From NCBI RefSeq assembly GCF_030269445.1, contig NZ_BSTJ01000012.1, positions 248,001 to 312,000 on the forward strand: a stretch of DNA of 64,000 bases, read 5' to 3'. Positions 18,160 to 26,540 of this stretch are shown here, piece after piece. Below the pieces are notes generated by a model, which saw nothing but the letters and a program-made list of their open reading frames with translations, searched no databases and was not told where the DNA came from. The translations under genes and the position numbers were made by a program. The stretch's first letter is position 1, and each line of letters begins with the position of its first letter. The stretch comes from Actinoallomurus iriomotensis (GTDB lineage: Bacteria > Actinomycetota > Actinomycetes > Streptosporangiales > Streptosporangiaceae).

Positions 18160-18514
18160 CCGGATCGTCCTGAGCGGGCTGCGCGCTCGTGGCCGCCACG
18201 GCGTCCTGCCGGCCGAACGCGAGCTCGGCCAGGAGTTCGTGATCGACGTGACGCTGGGGCTCGACGTGCGACCCGCGGCGGCGGAAGATGATCTCCTGCG
18301 TACCGTCGACTACGGCGCGCTGGCCGACCGGTTGGTGGCCGTGGTCGAGGGTGAGCCGGTCAACCTGATCGAGACGCTCGCCGAACGCCTGGCGGCAGTG
18401 TGCCTCGGCTCGCCGCAGGTCGAGGAAGTGGAGGTCACCGTGCACAAGCCGAGTGCCCCCATGCCGCACCCCTTCACCGACGTTGCCGTGACGATTCATC
18501 GGAGCCGCCCATGA
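18149..18514 (+). CDS. folB: Dihydroneopterin aldolase
   Basis: 121 residues, family length. IVLSGLRARGRHGVLPAERE is the N-terminal signature, with RTVDYGALAD and NLIETLAERLAAVCL around the pterin-binding Glu. VTVHKPSAPMPHPFTDVAVT carries the conserved catalytic Lys-Pro. It splits dihydroneopterin to 6-hydroxymethyl-dihydropterin and glycolaldehyde. Translation is probably coupled at both ends: it starts inside the upstream gene and its stop overlaps folK (ATGA). Confidence 0.96.
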   Translation: MGTDRIVLSGLRARGRHGVLPAERELGQEFVIDVTLGLDVRPAAAEDDLLRTVDYGALADRLVAVVEGEPVNLIETLAERLAAVCLGSPQVEEVEVTVHKPSAPMPHPFTDVAVTIHRSRP

Positions 18515-19032
18515 CGACATCCACGGAGAAGCGCCATACCGTACTCTCCCTGGGCAGCAACCTCGGCGACCGGCTCGACAATCTCCAGGAGGCGATCGAC
18601 GCGCTGTTCGACGCGCCCGGTCTGGACTTCATCGGGTTGTCGCCGGTCTATGAGACCAAGCCCGTCGGCGGCCCCGAACAGGGCGACTTCCTCAATGTCG
18701 TGATCGTGGCGAACAGCGGGGTCTCGCCGAAGTCGCTGCTCGAACGCGTGCTGGCGATCGAGGAGTCGATGGCCCGTACGCGCGAGGTTCGCTGGGGGCC
18801 GCGCACGCTCGACATCGACATCGTCATGATGGGGGACGTGACCTCCGACGATCCGGACCTGCTGCTGCCACATCCGAGGGCGCGCGAGCGCGCGTTCGTG
18901 CTGCGGCCGTGGTGCGACCTCGAACCCGACGCGACGCTGCCCGGCCAGGGGCGCGTGACCGACCTGCTGCCGGCCGTGGCCGACCAGGAGCTCCGGCGCC
19001 GCGACGACCTCTCCCTCCAGCCGCCCGCGTGA
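18511..19032 (+). CDS. folK: 2-amino-4-hydroxy-6-hydroxymethyldihydropteridine pyrophosphokinase
   Basis: 173 residues. VLSLGSNLGDRLDNL and VYETKPVGGPEQGDFLN form the pterin site. REVRWGPRTLDIDIVMMGD holds the signature R-W-G-P-R-x-L-D-x-D, whose aspartates bind two Mg ions, and PHPRARERAFVLRP closes it. It transfers pyrophosphate from ATP to hydroxymethyl-dihydropterin, the substrate of FolP. The start overlaps the folB stop. Confidence 0.97.
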   Translation: MTTSTEKRHTVLSLGSNLGDRLDNLQEAIDALFDAPGLDFIGLSPVYETKPVGGPEQGDFLNVVIVANSGVSPKSLLERVLAIEESMARTREVRWGPRTLDIDIVMMGDVTSDDPDLLLPHPRARERAFVLRPWCDLEPDATLPGQGRVTDLLPAVADQELRRRDDLSLQPPA

Positions 19033-19502
19033 AGCCGACCCGAATCCCCGTCCTCGCCCTCACGCTGGTCGTGGTGGCGGCCGTGACCTGGGTGATCGTA
19101 CGTTTCCTGTACCTCTCGCTGCCGCTGCTGCCCTGGACGATGGTGCCGTCGCTGCTGCTCCTCGCCCTCGGCGAGCTCTACACCGCCCTGGTCACCCGGG
19201 CCCGCATCCAGCGGAAACCGGGCACCAAGCCGATCGAGCCGCTGGTCGCCGCGCGGCTGGCGGCCCTGGGCAAGGCGAGCGCGTACGCCGCGGCCGTGTT
19301 GGCCGGGGTGTTCGGCGGCATGGCGATCTACCTGGCGTCCTCGCTGGAGAAGCCGTCGCCGCGGCGTGACTTCTACGTCAGCGGCGGCACGGCGCTGGCG
19401 GCGATCGCCCTGATCGTGGTCGCCCTCATCCTCGAACACGCCTGCCGGGTGCCCAAGGGTCCCGAGGACGAGGACCAGCGCCGGTCCGCCTCGCGCCTCT
19501 GA
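19029..19502 (+). CDS. DUF3180 membrane protein
   Basis: 157 residues from a GTG overlapping the folK stop (GTGA). Four hydrophobic segments are visible: about 6-25, 32-49, 80-100 and 115-134. The loop ARIQRKPGTKPIEPLVAARL is the conserved DUF3180 stretch. The family is confined to actinobacteria and follows folK almost invariably; its role is unknown. It overlaps the next gene by one base. Confidence 0.9.
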   Translation: MKPTRIPVLALTLVVVAAVTWVIVRFLYLSLPLLPWTMVPSLLLLALGELYTALVTRARIQRKPGTKPIEPLVAARLAALGKASAYAAAVLAGVFGGMAIYLASSLEKPSPRRDFYVSGGTALAAIALIVVALILEHACRVPKGPEDEDQRRSASRL

Positions 19503-19840
19503 TGGCCTCCGGTGAGGCACTGCGAGCGATCGCGCTCGCCCTGCCGGAGGCGCACGAACGCGAGACGTGGGGGAACGCGACCTTCCGCGTACGGGAGAAG
19601 ATCTTCGTCATCATGGCGGCCGACGGCACGAGCGCGAGTGTCAAGGCGACGAAGGACGAGCAGACGGCGCTGCTGGCCGAGGATCCGGAGACGTTCACTC
19701 ACCCCGCGTACGTGGGCCGGCACGGCTGGGTCGGCGTGGACGTGGCCCGCGTCGGCGAGGAGCACCTGCGCGAACTCGTGACCGAGGCCTGGCGGCTGAC
19801 CGCCCCGAAACGCGTGGTGCGAGCGTTCGACGGCGAGTAG
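19502..19840 (+). CDS. MmcQ/YjbR-family protein
   Basis: 112 residues, start overlapping the upstream stop (TGATG). The fold signature is seen in ALALPEAHERETWGNATFRV, KIFVIMAADG and THPAYVGRHGWVGVDVARV. YjbR proteins have a double-wing DNA-binding-like fold, but no target or reaction is known. It is the last gene of the folate run. Confidence 0.88.
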   Translation: MASGEALRAIALALPEAHERETWGNATFRVREKIFVIMAADGTSASVKATKDEQTALLAEDPETFTHPAYVGRHGWVGVDVARVGEEHLRELVTEAWRLTAPKRVVRAFDGE

Positions 19841-19919
19841 CGGCCCCGGGCCCGGCCGTTCTCGCGGCCGGGCCGGTCATCGATGGGCCGTGCGGGCGAG
19901 ACACGACAGGAGACGACGG

Positions 19920-20321
19920 TTGACCAAGATCATCGACAAGATCGCCTGGATCCACCTGGACGACGGGAGGATCCTCGGCACGCGGTCCCGCGGCAAGGAC
20001 GTCCACTACCTGCCCGGCGGGAAACGCGAGCCCGGCGAGAGCGACCTGGAAACCCTCATCCGGGAGATCGATGAGGAACTCGCCGTCACCATCGTGCCCG
20101 CCACCGTCCGGCACCTGGGCACCTTCGAGGCCCAGGCGCACGGCCACACCGACGGCGTCACCGTCCGGATGACCTGCTACACCGCCGACCACCAGGGCAC
20201 CCCCGTTCCCAGCAGCGAGATCGAGGAACTCATCTGGCTCACCTACGGCGACCGCGACCGCGTGTCGCCGGTCGACCAGATCATCTTCGACCACCTGCAC
20301 CGGAGCGGCCGGCTCCGCTGA
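19920..20321 (+). CDS. NUDIX hydrolase
   Basis: 133 residues from TTG 19920, seven bases after AGGAG. The Nudix box reads GKREPGESDLETLIREIDEE; it matches G-x5-E-x7-R-E-U-x-E-E, but the usual Gly two residues later is Ala (LAV). The metal-binding RExxEE core is intact, so activity on a nucleoside diphosphate-X substrate is likely. The substrate cannot be read from sequence. Confidence 0.9.
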   Translation: MTKIIDKIAWIHLDDGRILGTRSRGKDVHYLPGGKREPGESDLETLIREIDEELAVTIVPATVRHLGTFEAQAHGHTDGVTVRMTCYTADHQGTPVPSSEIEELIWLTYGDRDRVSPVDQIIFDHLHRSGRLR

Positions 20322-20338
20322 GCCGGCCGCCCGGTCGG

Positions 20339-21559
20339 TCAGTTTCCGGTGGCGAGGTCCGGATCGAGGACGGCGGCGGCGATCTTCTGGATGTAGGGGC
20401 TCTCCGAGCCGTCCTTGTCGCCCGTCGGGTTGAGCGAGTAGACGAGCACGCGGCCCAGGTCGCGGGTGGCGAACAGGCCGCTCGTGTAGCCCGGCCGGGA
20501 TCCCGTTTTGCCCCAGGCGGTCAGGCCGTTCGGCATCGTCGTCCTCATCAGGCCGGCGCTGTAGCAGGCACGGCCCGCGTCCGGGCCGATCACGCAGTTG
20601 TCCGTGCCCAGGTACGGCACGTCCGGGACGGTGAACATCTCGTTAAGCTCCGAGGCGGGCACCAGGCGGCCCTGGAAGATCGCCGTGATGAACGTCCGCA
20701 GGTCGGTGCTGTCGCTGATCAGGCCGCCTTCCGCCCACGGGTACGGGCTCTGCTCCGAGACGTCGCGCAGCGTCGTCGTGCCGTCCTTGGTGACGGCGAC
20801 GTACCCGTGAGCGTGCGGGCCGGGCAGACGCGGGTCGTGACGGTCCAGGACGTAGGTGTCGCGCAGGTTCAGCGGCTCGATGACGCGCCGTCGCACCTCG
20901 TGGGCGTACGTACGACCGGTCAGGCGTTCGACGAGCAGGCCGGCGACGAAGTAGTTCGTGCCGTTGTAGTCCTGCTTCGTGCCGGGTGCGAACTTCATCG
21001 GATGGCTCACCGCGTTCGCGACGATCTGCCGGGGCGTCCAGCTCTGGAAGCGGTGGTCGGCGAACCACTCGGCGTCGCCCTCACCCAGGTCGCCGTCGGG
21101 CAGGCCGCTGGTGTGGTTCAGCAGCTGCCGCACGGTGATCGCCGGGAACGACGCGGGGAGAAGGCCGGGCAGGTAGTGCTGTACGGACTGGTCGAGGTCC
21201 AGCTCGTCCTCGGCGGCGAGCTGCAGAAGCACCACCGCGGTGAACACCTTCGAGATGCTGCCGATGCGGAAGTTCCCGTCGCCCTGGACGGTTCGGTTCG
21301 TGACGACGTCCCGTACGCCCGAGGTGCCGCTCCACTGGCCGGCGGGGCCGGTCACGTTGATGAGCGCGCCGGTCACGGTGGCGTTCGGCAGACCGGAGAT
21401 CGCCGCTCGCAGAAGAGCCGGGTCGAGCGGCGGCAGCGCGGTCGCGGACCGGTGAACGGGGGCGGAGACCGAGGCCGAGGCCGGAGCCGAGGCGACGGCG
21501 GGGGCCGTGAGGGCGAGAAAGGCGCCGATGGCGGCCAGATGTCTTCTCATTCGGCTCAT
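20339..21559 (-). CDS. Secreted serine hydrolase, class C beta-lactamase/D,D-peptidase family
   Basis: 406 residues from ATG 21559 (ATG 21550 is an alternative); the open frame extends far upstream but that part is antisense to the kinase gene. It begins with a signal peptide ending near ASAPASA. The catalytic SxxK is SISK (S101, K104). The second motif is YNGTNY (about 198-203), and KTG is in AWGKTGSRPGY. This pattern fits D,D-carboxypeptidases of the R61 type or esterases better than a true beta-lactamase. It is divergent from a two-component system, which may respond to the envelope. Confidence 0.88.
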   Translation of the reverse strand: MSRMRRHLAAIGAFLALTAPAVASAPASASVSAPVHRSATALPPLDPALLRAAISGLPNATVTGALINVTGPAGQWSGTSGVRDVVTNRTVQGDGNFRIGSISKVFTAVVLLQLAAEDELDLDQSVQHYLPGLLPASFPAITVRQLLNHTSGLPDGDLGEGDAEWFADHRFQSWTPRQIVANAVSHPMKFAPGTKQDYNGTNYFVAGLLVERLTGRTYAHEVRRRVIEPLNLRDTYVLDRHDPRLPGPHAHGYVAVTKDGTTTLRDVSEQSPYPWAEGGLISDSTDLRTFITAIFQGRLVPASELNEMFTVPDVPYLGTDNCVIGPDAGRACYSAGLMRTTMPNGLTAWGKTGSRPGYTSGLFATRDLGRVLVYSLNPTGDKDGSESPYIQKIAAAVLDPDLATGN

Positions 21560-21694
21560 CGTCGGGCCCGGCGCGGCCCCGGTGGATCGCCGAGCACACC
21601 GATCTTTCGGCCTCCCCCGTACGACGGATGAGCCGGCCGCGGATCCGTCACACGGGCGACGCGTCCCCCGCTCACCTTGGCGGATACTGAGGCC

Positions 21695-22849
21695 GTGCGC
21701 CTCCCCCCGATCCGGCCGCGTGTCGCCGCGCCCTACCTCGCCGACACCGTGGTCGCGCTGATGGTGCTCGCGGTGCTCTACGCGCCGTTCGTGCTCCCGC
21801 GGGTCAACCAGCCCGGTCCGTTCTCGGTCTGGGCGTGGGTCTTCACCGCCGGTACGGCGCTGCCGCTGATCTGGCGCCGCCGGTTCCCCCTGGCCTGCCT
21901 GTTGGTGATCTTCGTCGCGCTGTTCTGCTACAACCAGGTCCGGCACGCGGCCAGCGAGCCGATCGCCTGGGGCATGCTGGTGGCCGCCTACTCCATCGCC
22001 TGGGGCGGCCGCCGGGTCCGGGAGACGGTCGTGCTGCTCGTGATCGGCGCCGTCGCGATCGCGTTCGCCCACAGCCTGACGACCAGTGTCATCGGCGTGC
22101 TCACCACGACCGGCGCGTACGTGCTGGGGCTGCTGGCGCGGCACCGGGAGATCCGCCTGCAGGCGCTCGCGCACCGGGCGGGGGAGATGGAGCGCGAACG
22201 CGAGCTCGACCTGGCGCGCGCGGCGACCGCCGAACGGGCCCGGATCGCCCGCGACATGCACGACATCCTCGCCCACGCCGTCAGCATCATGGTCGTGCAG
22301 GCCGAGGCGGGGCCGGTCGTCGTGCGGGCGAACCCCGACCGCGCCGAACAGGCCTTCGACGCGATCGCCGAGGCGGGCCGCGACGCGATGGTGCAGCTTC
22401 GCCGCATGCTCGGGGTGCTGAAGGAGGAGCACGACACGGGCAGCCGGGCGCCACAGCCCACCGTGGCCGGTGTGCCCGTCCTGGTCGAGCAGGTCGACGG
22501 CACCCCCGGCCTCCGGGTCGGTCTGCGGGTGGCGGGCGAGGTACGGCCGCTCCCCGCCGACGCCGAGGTCGCGGCGTACCGGATCGTCCAGGAGGCTCTC
22601 ACCAACACGGTCAAGCACGCGGGTGCGAGCCGGGTGACCGTGAGCCTGGACTGGAGCGACACCGGCCTGGAGGTCACCGTCTCGGACAACGGCGACGGCG
22701 GCGGCAAGACCGCCGGCGCGGGCCACGGCCTGATCGGCATCCGCGAGCGTGCCGCCGCCTGCGGCGGCACGGCCGAGGCCGGCCCGGTGCGCGGCGGCTA
22801 CCGGGTGACCGCGACACTGCCGTACGCGCGAGTGGGAGCGCCGGTATGA
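21695..22849 (+). CDS. Sensor histidine kinase, NarL/DesK-like (HisKA_3)
   Basis: 384 residues from GTG 21695; TTG 21677 is an alternative start. GATACT at 21683-21688 ends six bases before the GTG, suggesting a leaderless transcript. Four or five membrane helices lie in the first 145 residues with almost no outside loop. The H-box is ARIARDMHDILAHAVSIMVV and the N-box is ALTNTVKHAGAS, with G-boxes SDNGDGGG and GHGLIGIRERA. It should phosphorylate the overlapping response regulator. The signal is unknown; membrane-intrinsic sensing is likely given the lack of an outside domain. Confidence 0.92.
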   Translation: MRLPPIRPRVAAPYLADTVVALMVLAVLYAPFVLPRVNQPGPFSVWAWVFTAGTALPLIWRRRFPLACLLVIFVALFCYNQVRHAASEPIAWGMLVAAYSIAWGGRRVRETVVLLVIGAVAIAFAHSLTTSVIGVLTTTGAYVLGLLARHREIRLQALAHRAGEMERERELDLARAATAERARIARDMHDILAHAVSIMVVQAEAGPVVVRANPDRAEQAFDAIAEAGRDAMVQLRRMLGVLKEEHDTGSRAPQPTVAGVPVLVEQVDGTPGLRVGLRVAGEVRPLPADAEVAAYRIVQEALTNTVKHAGASRVTVSLDWSDTGLEVTVSDNGDGGGKTAGAGHGLIGIRERAAACGGTAEAGPVRGGYRVTATLPYARVGAPV

Positions 22850-23505
22850 GCATTCGTGTCGTCATCGCCGACGATCAGGAACTGGTGCGCAGCGGGTTCG
22901 CGATGATCCTCGACGCGCAGCCCGACATCGAGGTGGTCGCCGAGGCGGGCGACGGCGCCGGGGCGCTCGCCGCCGTTCGTGCGCACCGCCCCGACGTCGC
23001 CCTGCTCGACATCCGGATGCCGGGCATGGACGGCATCGAGGCGGCCCGTGCGGTGTGCGCGCGGACCGACTGCCGGGTGCTGATGCTGACAACGTTCGAC
23101 CAGGACGACTACGTGTACGACGCGCTGTACGGCGGGGCGAGCGGCTTCCTGCTGAAGGACGTGCGCCGCGACGACCTCGTGCACGCGGTCCGCGTCGTCG
23201 CGGCGGGCGAGTCCCTGCTGGCGCCCACGGTCACCCGCCGGCTGATCTCCGACCTGACCGCCCGCCGGCCCCGGCCGTACACCGGCTCGGTGGGCCTGGA
23301 CGCCCTCACCGCGCGCGAGCGGGAGACGCTGAAGCTGCTGGGCCGCGGCCTGTCCAACGCCGAGATCGCGGTCGCCATGGTGGTCAGCGAGCACACGGTG
23401 AAGACCCACGTCAGCAACGTGCTCGCCAAGCTCGGCCTGCGCGACCGGGTCCAAGCCGTGATCGCGGCGTACGAGTCCGGCCTGATCAGTCCCGGCGCCT
23501 CCTGA
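22846..23505 (+). CDS. Response regulator, NarL/LuxR family
   Basis: 219 residues; the ATG overlaps the kinase stop (ATGA). The receiver domain has the acidic pair at D9/D10, phospho-acceptor D55 in VALLDIRMPG, and Lys in FLLKDV. The LuxR-type HTH is TARERETLKLLGRGLSNAEI followed by VSEHTVKTHVSNVLAKL. It is partnered with the kinase before it. Its stop codon abuts the stop of the convergent NAD(P)-binding gene with no base between. Confidence 0.95.
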   Translation: MSIRVVIADDQELVRSGFAMILDAQPDIEVVAEAGDGAGALAAVRAHRPDVALLDIRMPGMDGIEAARAVCARTDCRVLMLTTFDQDDYVYDALYGGASGFLLKDVRRDDLVHAVRVVAAGESLLAPTVTRRLISDLTARRPRPYTGSVGLDALTARERETLKLLGRGLSNAEIAVAMVVSEHTVKTHVSNVLAKLGLRDRVQAVIAAYESGLISPGAS

Positions 23506-24174
23506 TCATCGGCCGGCGACCGAGACGCGGGTGCGGTGATGCCGGGGCGTCTCGATCTCGTCGACGATCGCCACGGCCAGGTCCGCGTAGGACAGGCGTG
23601 CCTCCGGCGGCGGTGTCGTCTCCCCGCCGACCGCGTACCGCCCGGTCCGTTCCGCCTCCTCCAGGCGGGCGGGAGGCGTGAGCATGAGCCAGTCGACCGC
23701 CGTCCCGGCCCGCTCCCGCAGGCGGTTCAGGCCCGCGGTGTGCGCGGCGGCGAACGGCCGGATCTCGGGCGGGAAGGCGGCCGGGTCGTCCATCACCGGG
23801 CGGCCCGAGGCGTCGATCAGGTTCGCGAACAGCCCGACCGCCACGAGGCGGTGCACGCCCGCCGCGGCCATGCCGTCCAGGAGGGCGTCGGCGGCCGTGA
23901 CGAAGAACTCCGGGTCCAGATCGGCGAAGCCCTGCTCCGGGCCGCTGAAGGGGCTCACCGCGTGCACCACGGCGTCGTGCCCGCCGACGATCGCGGGGAC
24001 CGTGCTCCGGTCCGTGACGTCGCCACGGACGACGCGCACCCCGTCCGCCTCCAGATCGCCGTACCGGGCCGGGTCGCGGACCACCGCGGTGACCCGATGC
24101 CCGCGTGCCCGTGCCTCCGCCGTGACGGCCCGCCCGGCCCGTCCGCCAGCCCCATAGACCACGATGCCGGTCAT
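23506..24174 (-). CDS. NmrA-like NAD(P)-binding protein
   Basis: 222 residues. The N-terminal Rossmann motif is VVYGAGGRAGRAV, followed by VVRDPARYGDL and VRGDVTDRSTV (adenine-side Asp-Val) and AVVHAVSPFSG. The tail RLSYADLAVAIVDEIE is typical of the family, which includes redox sensors and quinone reductases. It is divergent from an HxlR regulator, a pairing common for HxlR-controlled oxidoreductase genes. The substrate is unknown. Confidence 0.88.
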   Translation of the reverse strand: MTGIVVYGAGGRAGRAVTAEARARGHRVTAVVRDPARYGDLEADGVRVVRGDVTDRSTVPAIVGGHDAVVHAVSPFSGPEQGFADLDPEFFVTAADALLDGMAAAGVHRLVAVGLFANLIDASGRPVMDDPAAFPPEIRPFAAAHTAGLNRLRERAGTAVDWLMLTPPARLEEAERTGRYAVGGETTPPPEARLSYADLAVAIVDEIETPRHHRTRVSVAGR

Positions 24175-24233
24175 CTCGCTCCCTCCCGGCGCACGTCTCT
24201 CGCGCGCCGGACAGGGACGGTATTCATCGGAAA

Positions 24234-24282
24234 CCGGTTACTTCAACGGAACCGGCGCCGTGCCGCTCCGTGCGGTTAACCT
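24234..24282 (+). promoter_or_regulatory. Candidate HxlR operator and leaderless promoter
   Basis: A perfect dyad CCGGTT-N10-AACCGG spans 24234-24255 in the gap between the divergent genes. Downstream, TAACCT (24277-24282, TANNNT) ends seven bases before ATG 24290. The dyad therefore overlaps the -35 area, a placement suited to autorepression by the HxlR protein. Binding is inferred. Confidence 0.5.
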
Positions 24283-24289
24283 CGTGCGC

Positions 24290-24652
24290 ATGGCCGAGTC
24301 CGTGGCGCCGCCGGAGTTCGATCCCCGATGCCCGTCCAGCGACATGCCGGTCCAGATCGGTGGCAAGTGGACGGGCATGGTGGTGCGCTGCCTCCAGAGC
24401 GGCCCACGGCGGTTCACCGAGCTGAGGGAGCCCCTGCGCGGCGTCACGCCGAAGGTGCTCACCGAGACCCTGCGGGCGATGGAGCGCGACGGCCTGGTCA
24501 CCCGCACCGTCCACGACGAGAACCCGCCACGGGTGGAGTACGCCCTGACCCCGCTGGGACGCAGCCTGGTGCCGCTCATCGACGCCGCGCGGGCCTGGAG
24601 CGAGGAACACCTGCCCGACCTGCTGCGCGCCCGCGAGACGTACGAGCCGTAG
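24290..24652 (+). CDS. HxlR-family transcriptional regulator
   Basis: 120 residues from ATG 24290; the open frame reaches back to 24164 but that part crosses the operator and promoter. The family winged helix is QIGGKWTGMVVRCLQSGP, FTELREPLRGVTPKVLTETL (recognition helix) and RTVHDENPPRVEYALTPLGR (wing). The N-terminal Cys in DPRCPSSD is the position often used for thiol sensing in HxlR proteins. It probably controls the divergent NmrA-like gene. Its stop is 5 bp from the convergent nuoD stop. Confidence 0.9.
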   Translation: MAESVAPPEFDPRCPSSDMPVQIGGKWTGMVVRCLQSGPRRFTELREPLRGVTPKVLTETLRAMERDGLVTRTVHDENPPRVEYALTPLGRSLVPLIDAARAWSEEHLPDLLRARETYEP

Positions 24653-24657
24653 CCGGG

Positions 24658-25821
24658 CTACTTGTCGATGTCGCCGACCACGAAGAACATCGAGCCCAGG
24701 ATGGCGATCATGTCGGCCACCAGGTTGCCGGGCAGCATCTCGGTCAGCACCTGGATGTTGTTGAACGAGGCCGAGCGGAGCTTGAGCCGCCACGGCGTCT
24801 TCTCACCGTGGGAGACCAGGTAGTAGCCGTTGATGCCGAGGGGGTTCTCGGTCCAGGCGTAGGTGTGACCCTCCGGGACCTTCAGCACCTTCGGCAGGCG
24901 CTGGTTGATCGGGCCCGGCGGCAGCGCCGCCAGGCGTTCGACGCAGGCGTCGGCCAGGTCCAGCGAGACGTGCACCTGGTCGAGCAGGCACTCGAACCGG
25001 GCCAGGCAGTCGCCCTCGCTCCGCACCGGGACGCGCAGCACGTCGGCCAGCTCCCCGTACGCGAGGTACGGCTCGTCGCGCCGCAGGTCGAAGTCGACGC
25101 CCGCCGCCCGCGCGATCGGCCCGGACACGCCGAACTGCTCGACCTGCTCGCGGGTCAGCACGCCCACGCCGCGCGTGCGGGCGCGGAAGATCTCGTTGTC
25201 CATGATGAGCCGGTCGATCTGGCCGACCCCGCGGCGTACGGCGGCGACGGCCTCGCTCACCCGGCCCAGCCAGCCCGCCGGCAGGTCCTCCTTCAGCCCG
25301 CCGACGCGGTTGAACATGTAGTGCATGCGGCCGCCGGAGATCTCCTCCATGACGTGCTGCAGCTGCTCCCGCTCGGTGAAGGCGTAGAACATCGGCGTGA
25401 TCGCGCCGATCTCCAGCGGATAGGAGCCGAGGAACATCAGGTGGTTCAGCACGCGGTTGAGCTCGGCCAGCAGAGTGCGGGCCCAGACCGCGCGGACCGG
25501 CACCTCCATGCCGAGCATCCGCTCGACCGCGATGACGACGCCCAGCTCGCTCGCGAACGCCGACAGCCAGTCGTGCCGGTTGGCCAGCACGATGATCTGG
25601 CGGTAGTCGCGGACCTCGAACAGCTTCTCCGCGCCGCGGTGCATGTACCCGATGATCGGCTCCGCCGCGCCGATGCGCTCGCCGTCGAGCGTGATGCGCA
25701 GGCGGAGAACGCCATGGGTCGACGGATGCTGCGGACCGATGTTGAGCGTCATGTCCTCGGTCGCGAGGTCCTTGACCCCCGACCCGACGCCCACAATGCG
25801 CTCGGTGCTCACAACGCCCAT
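24658..25821 (-). CDS. nuoD2: NADH-quinone oxidoreductase subunit D-like protein, outside a nuo operon
   Basis: 387 residues from ATG 25821. [42 protein letters not shown] and the C-terminal [12 protein letters not shown] are classic NuoD (49-kDa) signatures; His and Tyr residues at the quinone site (HPSTHG) are kept. NuoD sits in the peripheral arm of complex I. Here it stands alone, without nuoC or nuoE, as does the second NuoD copy known in streptomycetes. It may replace the main subunit in some conditions or have another role. It is divergent from the PH-domain pair. Confidence 0.9.
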   Translation of the reverse strand: MGVVSTERIVGVGSGVKDLATEDMTLNIGPQHPSTHGVLRLRITLDGERIGAAEPIIGYMHRGAEKLFEVRDYRQIIVLANRHDWLSAFASELGVVIAVERMLGMEVPVRAVWARTLLAELNRVLNHLMFLGSYPLEIGAITPMFYAFTEREQLQHVMEEISGGRMHYMFNRVGGLKEDLPAGWLGRVSEAVAAVRRGVGQIDRLIMDNEIFRARTRGVGVLTREQVEQFGVSGPIARAAGVDFDLRRDEPYLAYGELADVLRVPVRSEGDCLARFECLLDQVHVSLDLADACVERLAALPPGPINQRLPKVLKVPEGHTYAWTENPLGINGYYLVSHGEKTPWRLKLRSASFNNIQVLTEMLPGNLVADMIAILGSMFFVVGDIDK

Positions 25822-25877
25822 CGTGCCATGCCCAGGGTGTCGCGGAACGCGGGCCGGTTGAGGTTGACTTGGCTTCG

Positions 25878-26540
25878 ATGAACGAGAGCCAGCCGCCCGC
25901 ACGCGAGCCGCGGGACATGCCGCCCGGCAGTCCGCAGATTCTGCCGCACGTGGGCGTGCCCGCGCCGCCGTTCGTGTCACCCCCGTCGCCCCCGTCCCCG
26001 GCGCCGCCCGGGCCGCCGGGTCCGTCGCCGGTGCCGATCGGCGGCCGGGCCGAGCAGGCCTTCGACCCGCCGGCCGGCATGGTGTGGGCCCGTGTGTCGC
26101 CCCGGCTGACCTGGCACCGGCGCATCGCCGTGCTGCTGTGGGCGCTGCCCGTCACGATCGTCGGCGCGTTCGTCCTCGCCCGCACGACCGGCCTCTTCGG
26201 CGGCCTGATCTGGCTCGCGGTGATCGTGGTCGCGTGCGGGATGGGCTGGATCGTGGCCGAGCTGGTCTACCGCTCCTGGGGGTTCGCCGAGCGGGCCGAC
26301 GACCTGCTCGTCACGCACGGCTTCTTCGTCAAGCACCTCGTCGTCGTGCCGTACGGCCGGATGCAGTACGTGGACGTGACGGCCGGGCTGCTGGAGCAGT
26401 GGCTGGGCGTGGCGACCGTGCGGCTGCACACCGCCGCGGCGGCCACCGACGCCCGGATCCCCGGCCTGCCCGCCCGTGACGCCGCCGTGCTGCGCGACCG
26501 GCTCGCCCAGAAGGGTGAATCGAGGTCGATCGGGCTTTGA
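25878..26540 (+). CDS. PH-domain membrane protein, YdbS-like
   Basis: 220 residues from ATG 25878. A Pro-rich, probably disordered N-terminus (about 1-70) is followed by two membrane helices (about 85-125) and a bacterial PH (bPH2, YdbS/YdbT) domain: [40 protein letters not shown] and [11 protein letters not shown]. The P-x-x-R-x-Q-x-V-D motif is diagnostic. It overlaps the next gene by four bases (TTGA). In Bacillus the YdbS-YdbT pair protects against some antimicrobial peptides. Confidence 0.88.
   Translation: MNESQPPAREPRDMPPGSPQILPHVGVPAPPFVSPPSPPSPAPPGPPGPSPVPIGGRAEQAFDPPAGMVWARVSPRLTWHRRIAVLLWALPVTIVGAFVLARTTGLFGGLIWLAVIVVACGMGWIVAELVYRSWGFAERADDLLVTHGFFVKHLVVVPYGRMQYVDVTAGLLEQWLGVATVRLHTAAAATDARIPGLPARDAAVLRDRLAQKGESRSIGL

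Noticed and set aside
21560-22726. Upstream extension of the serine-hydrolase frame to 795 residues
   Set aside because: The extra part is antisense to the kinase gene; a signal peptide starts cleanly at ATG 21559.
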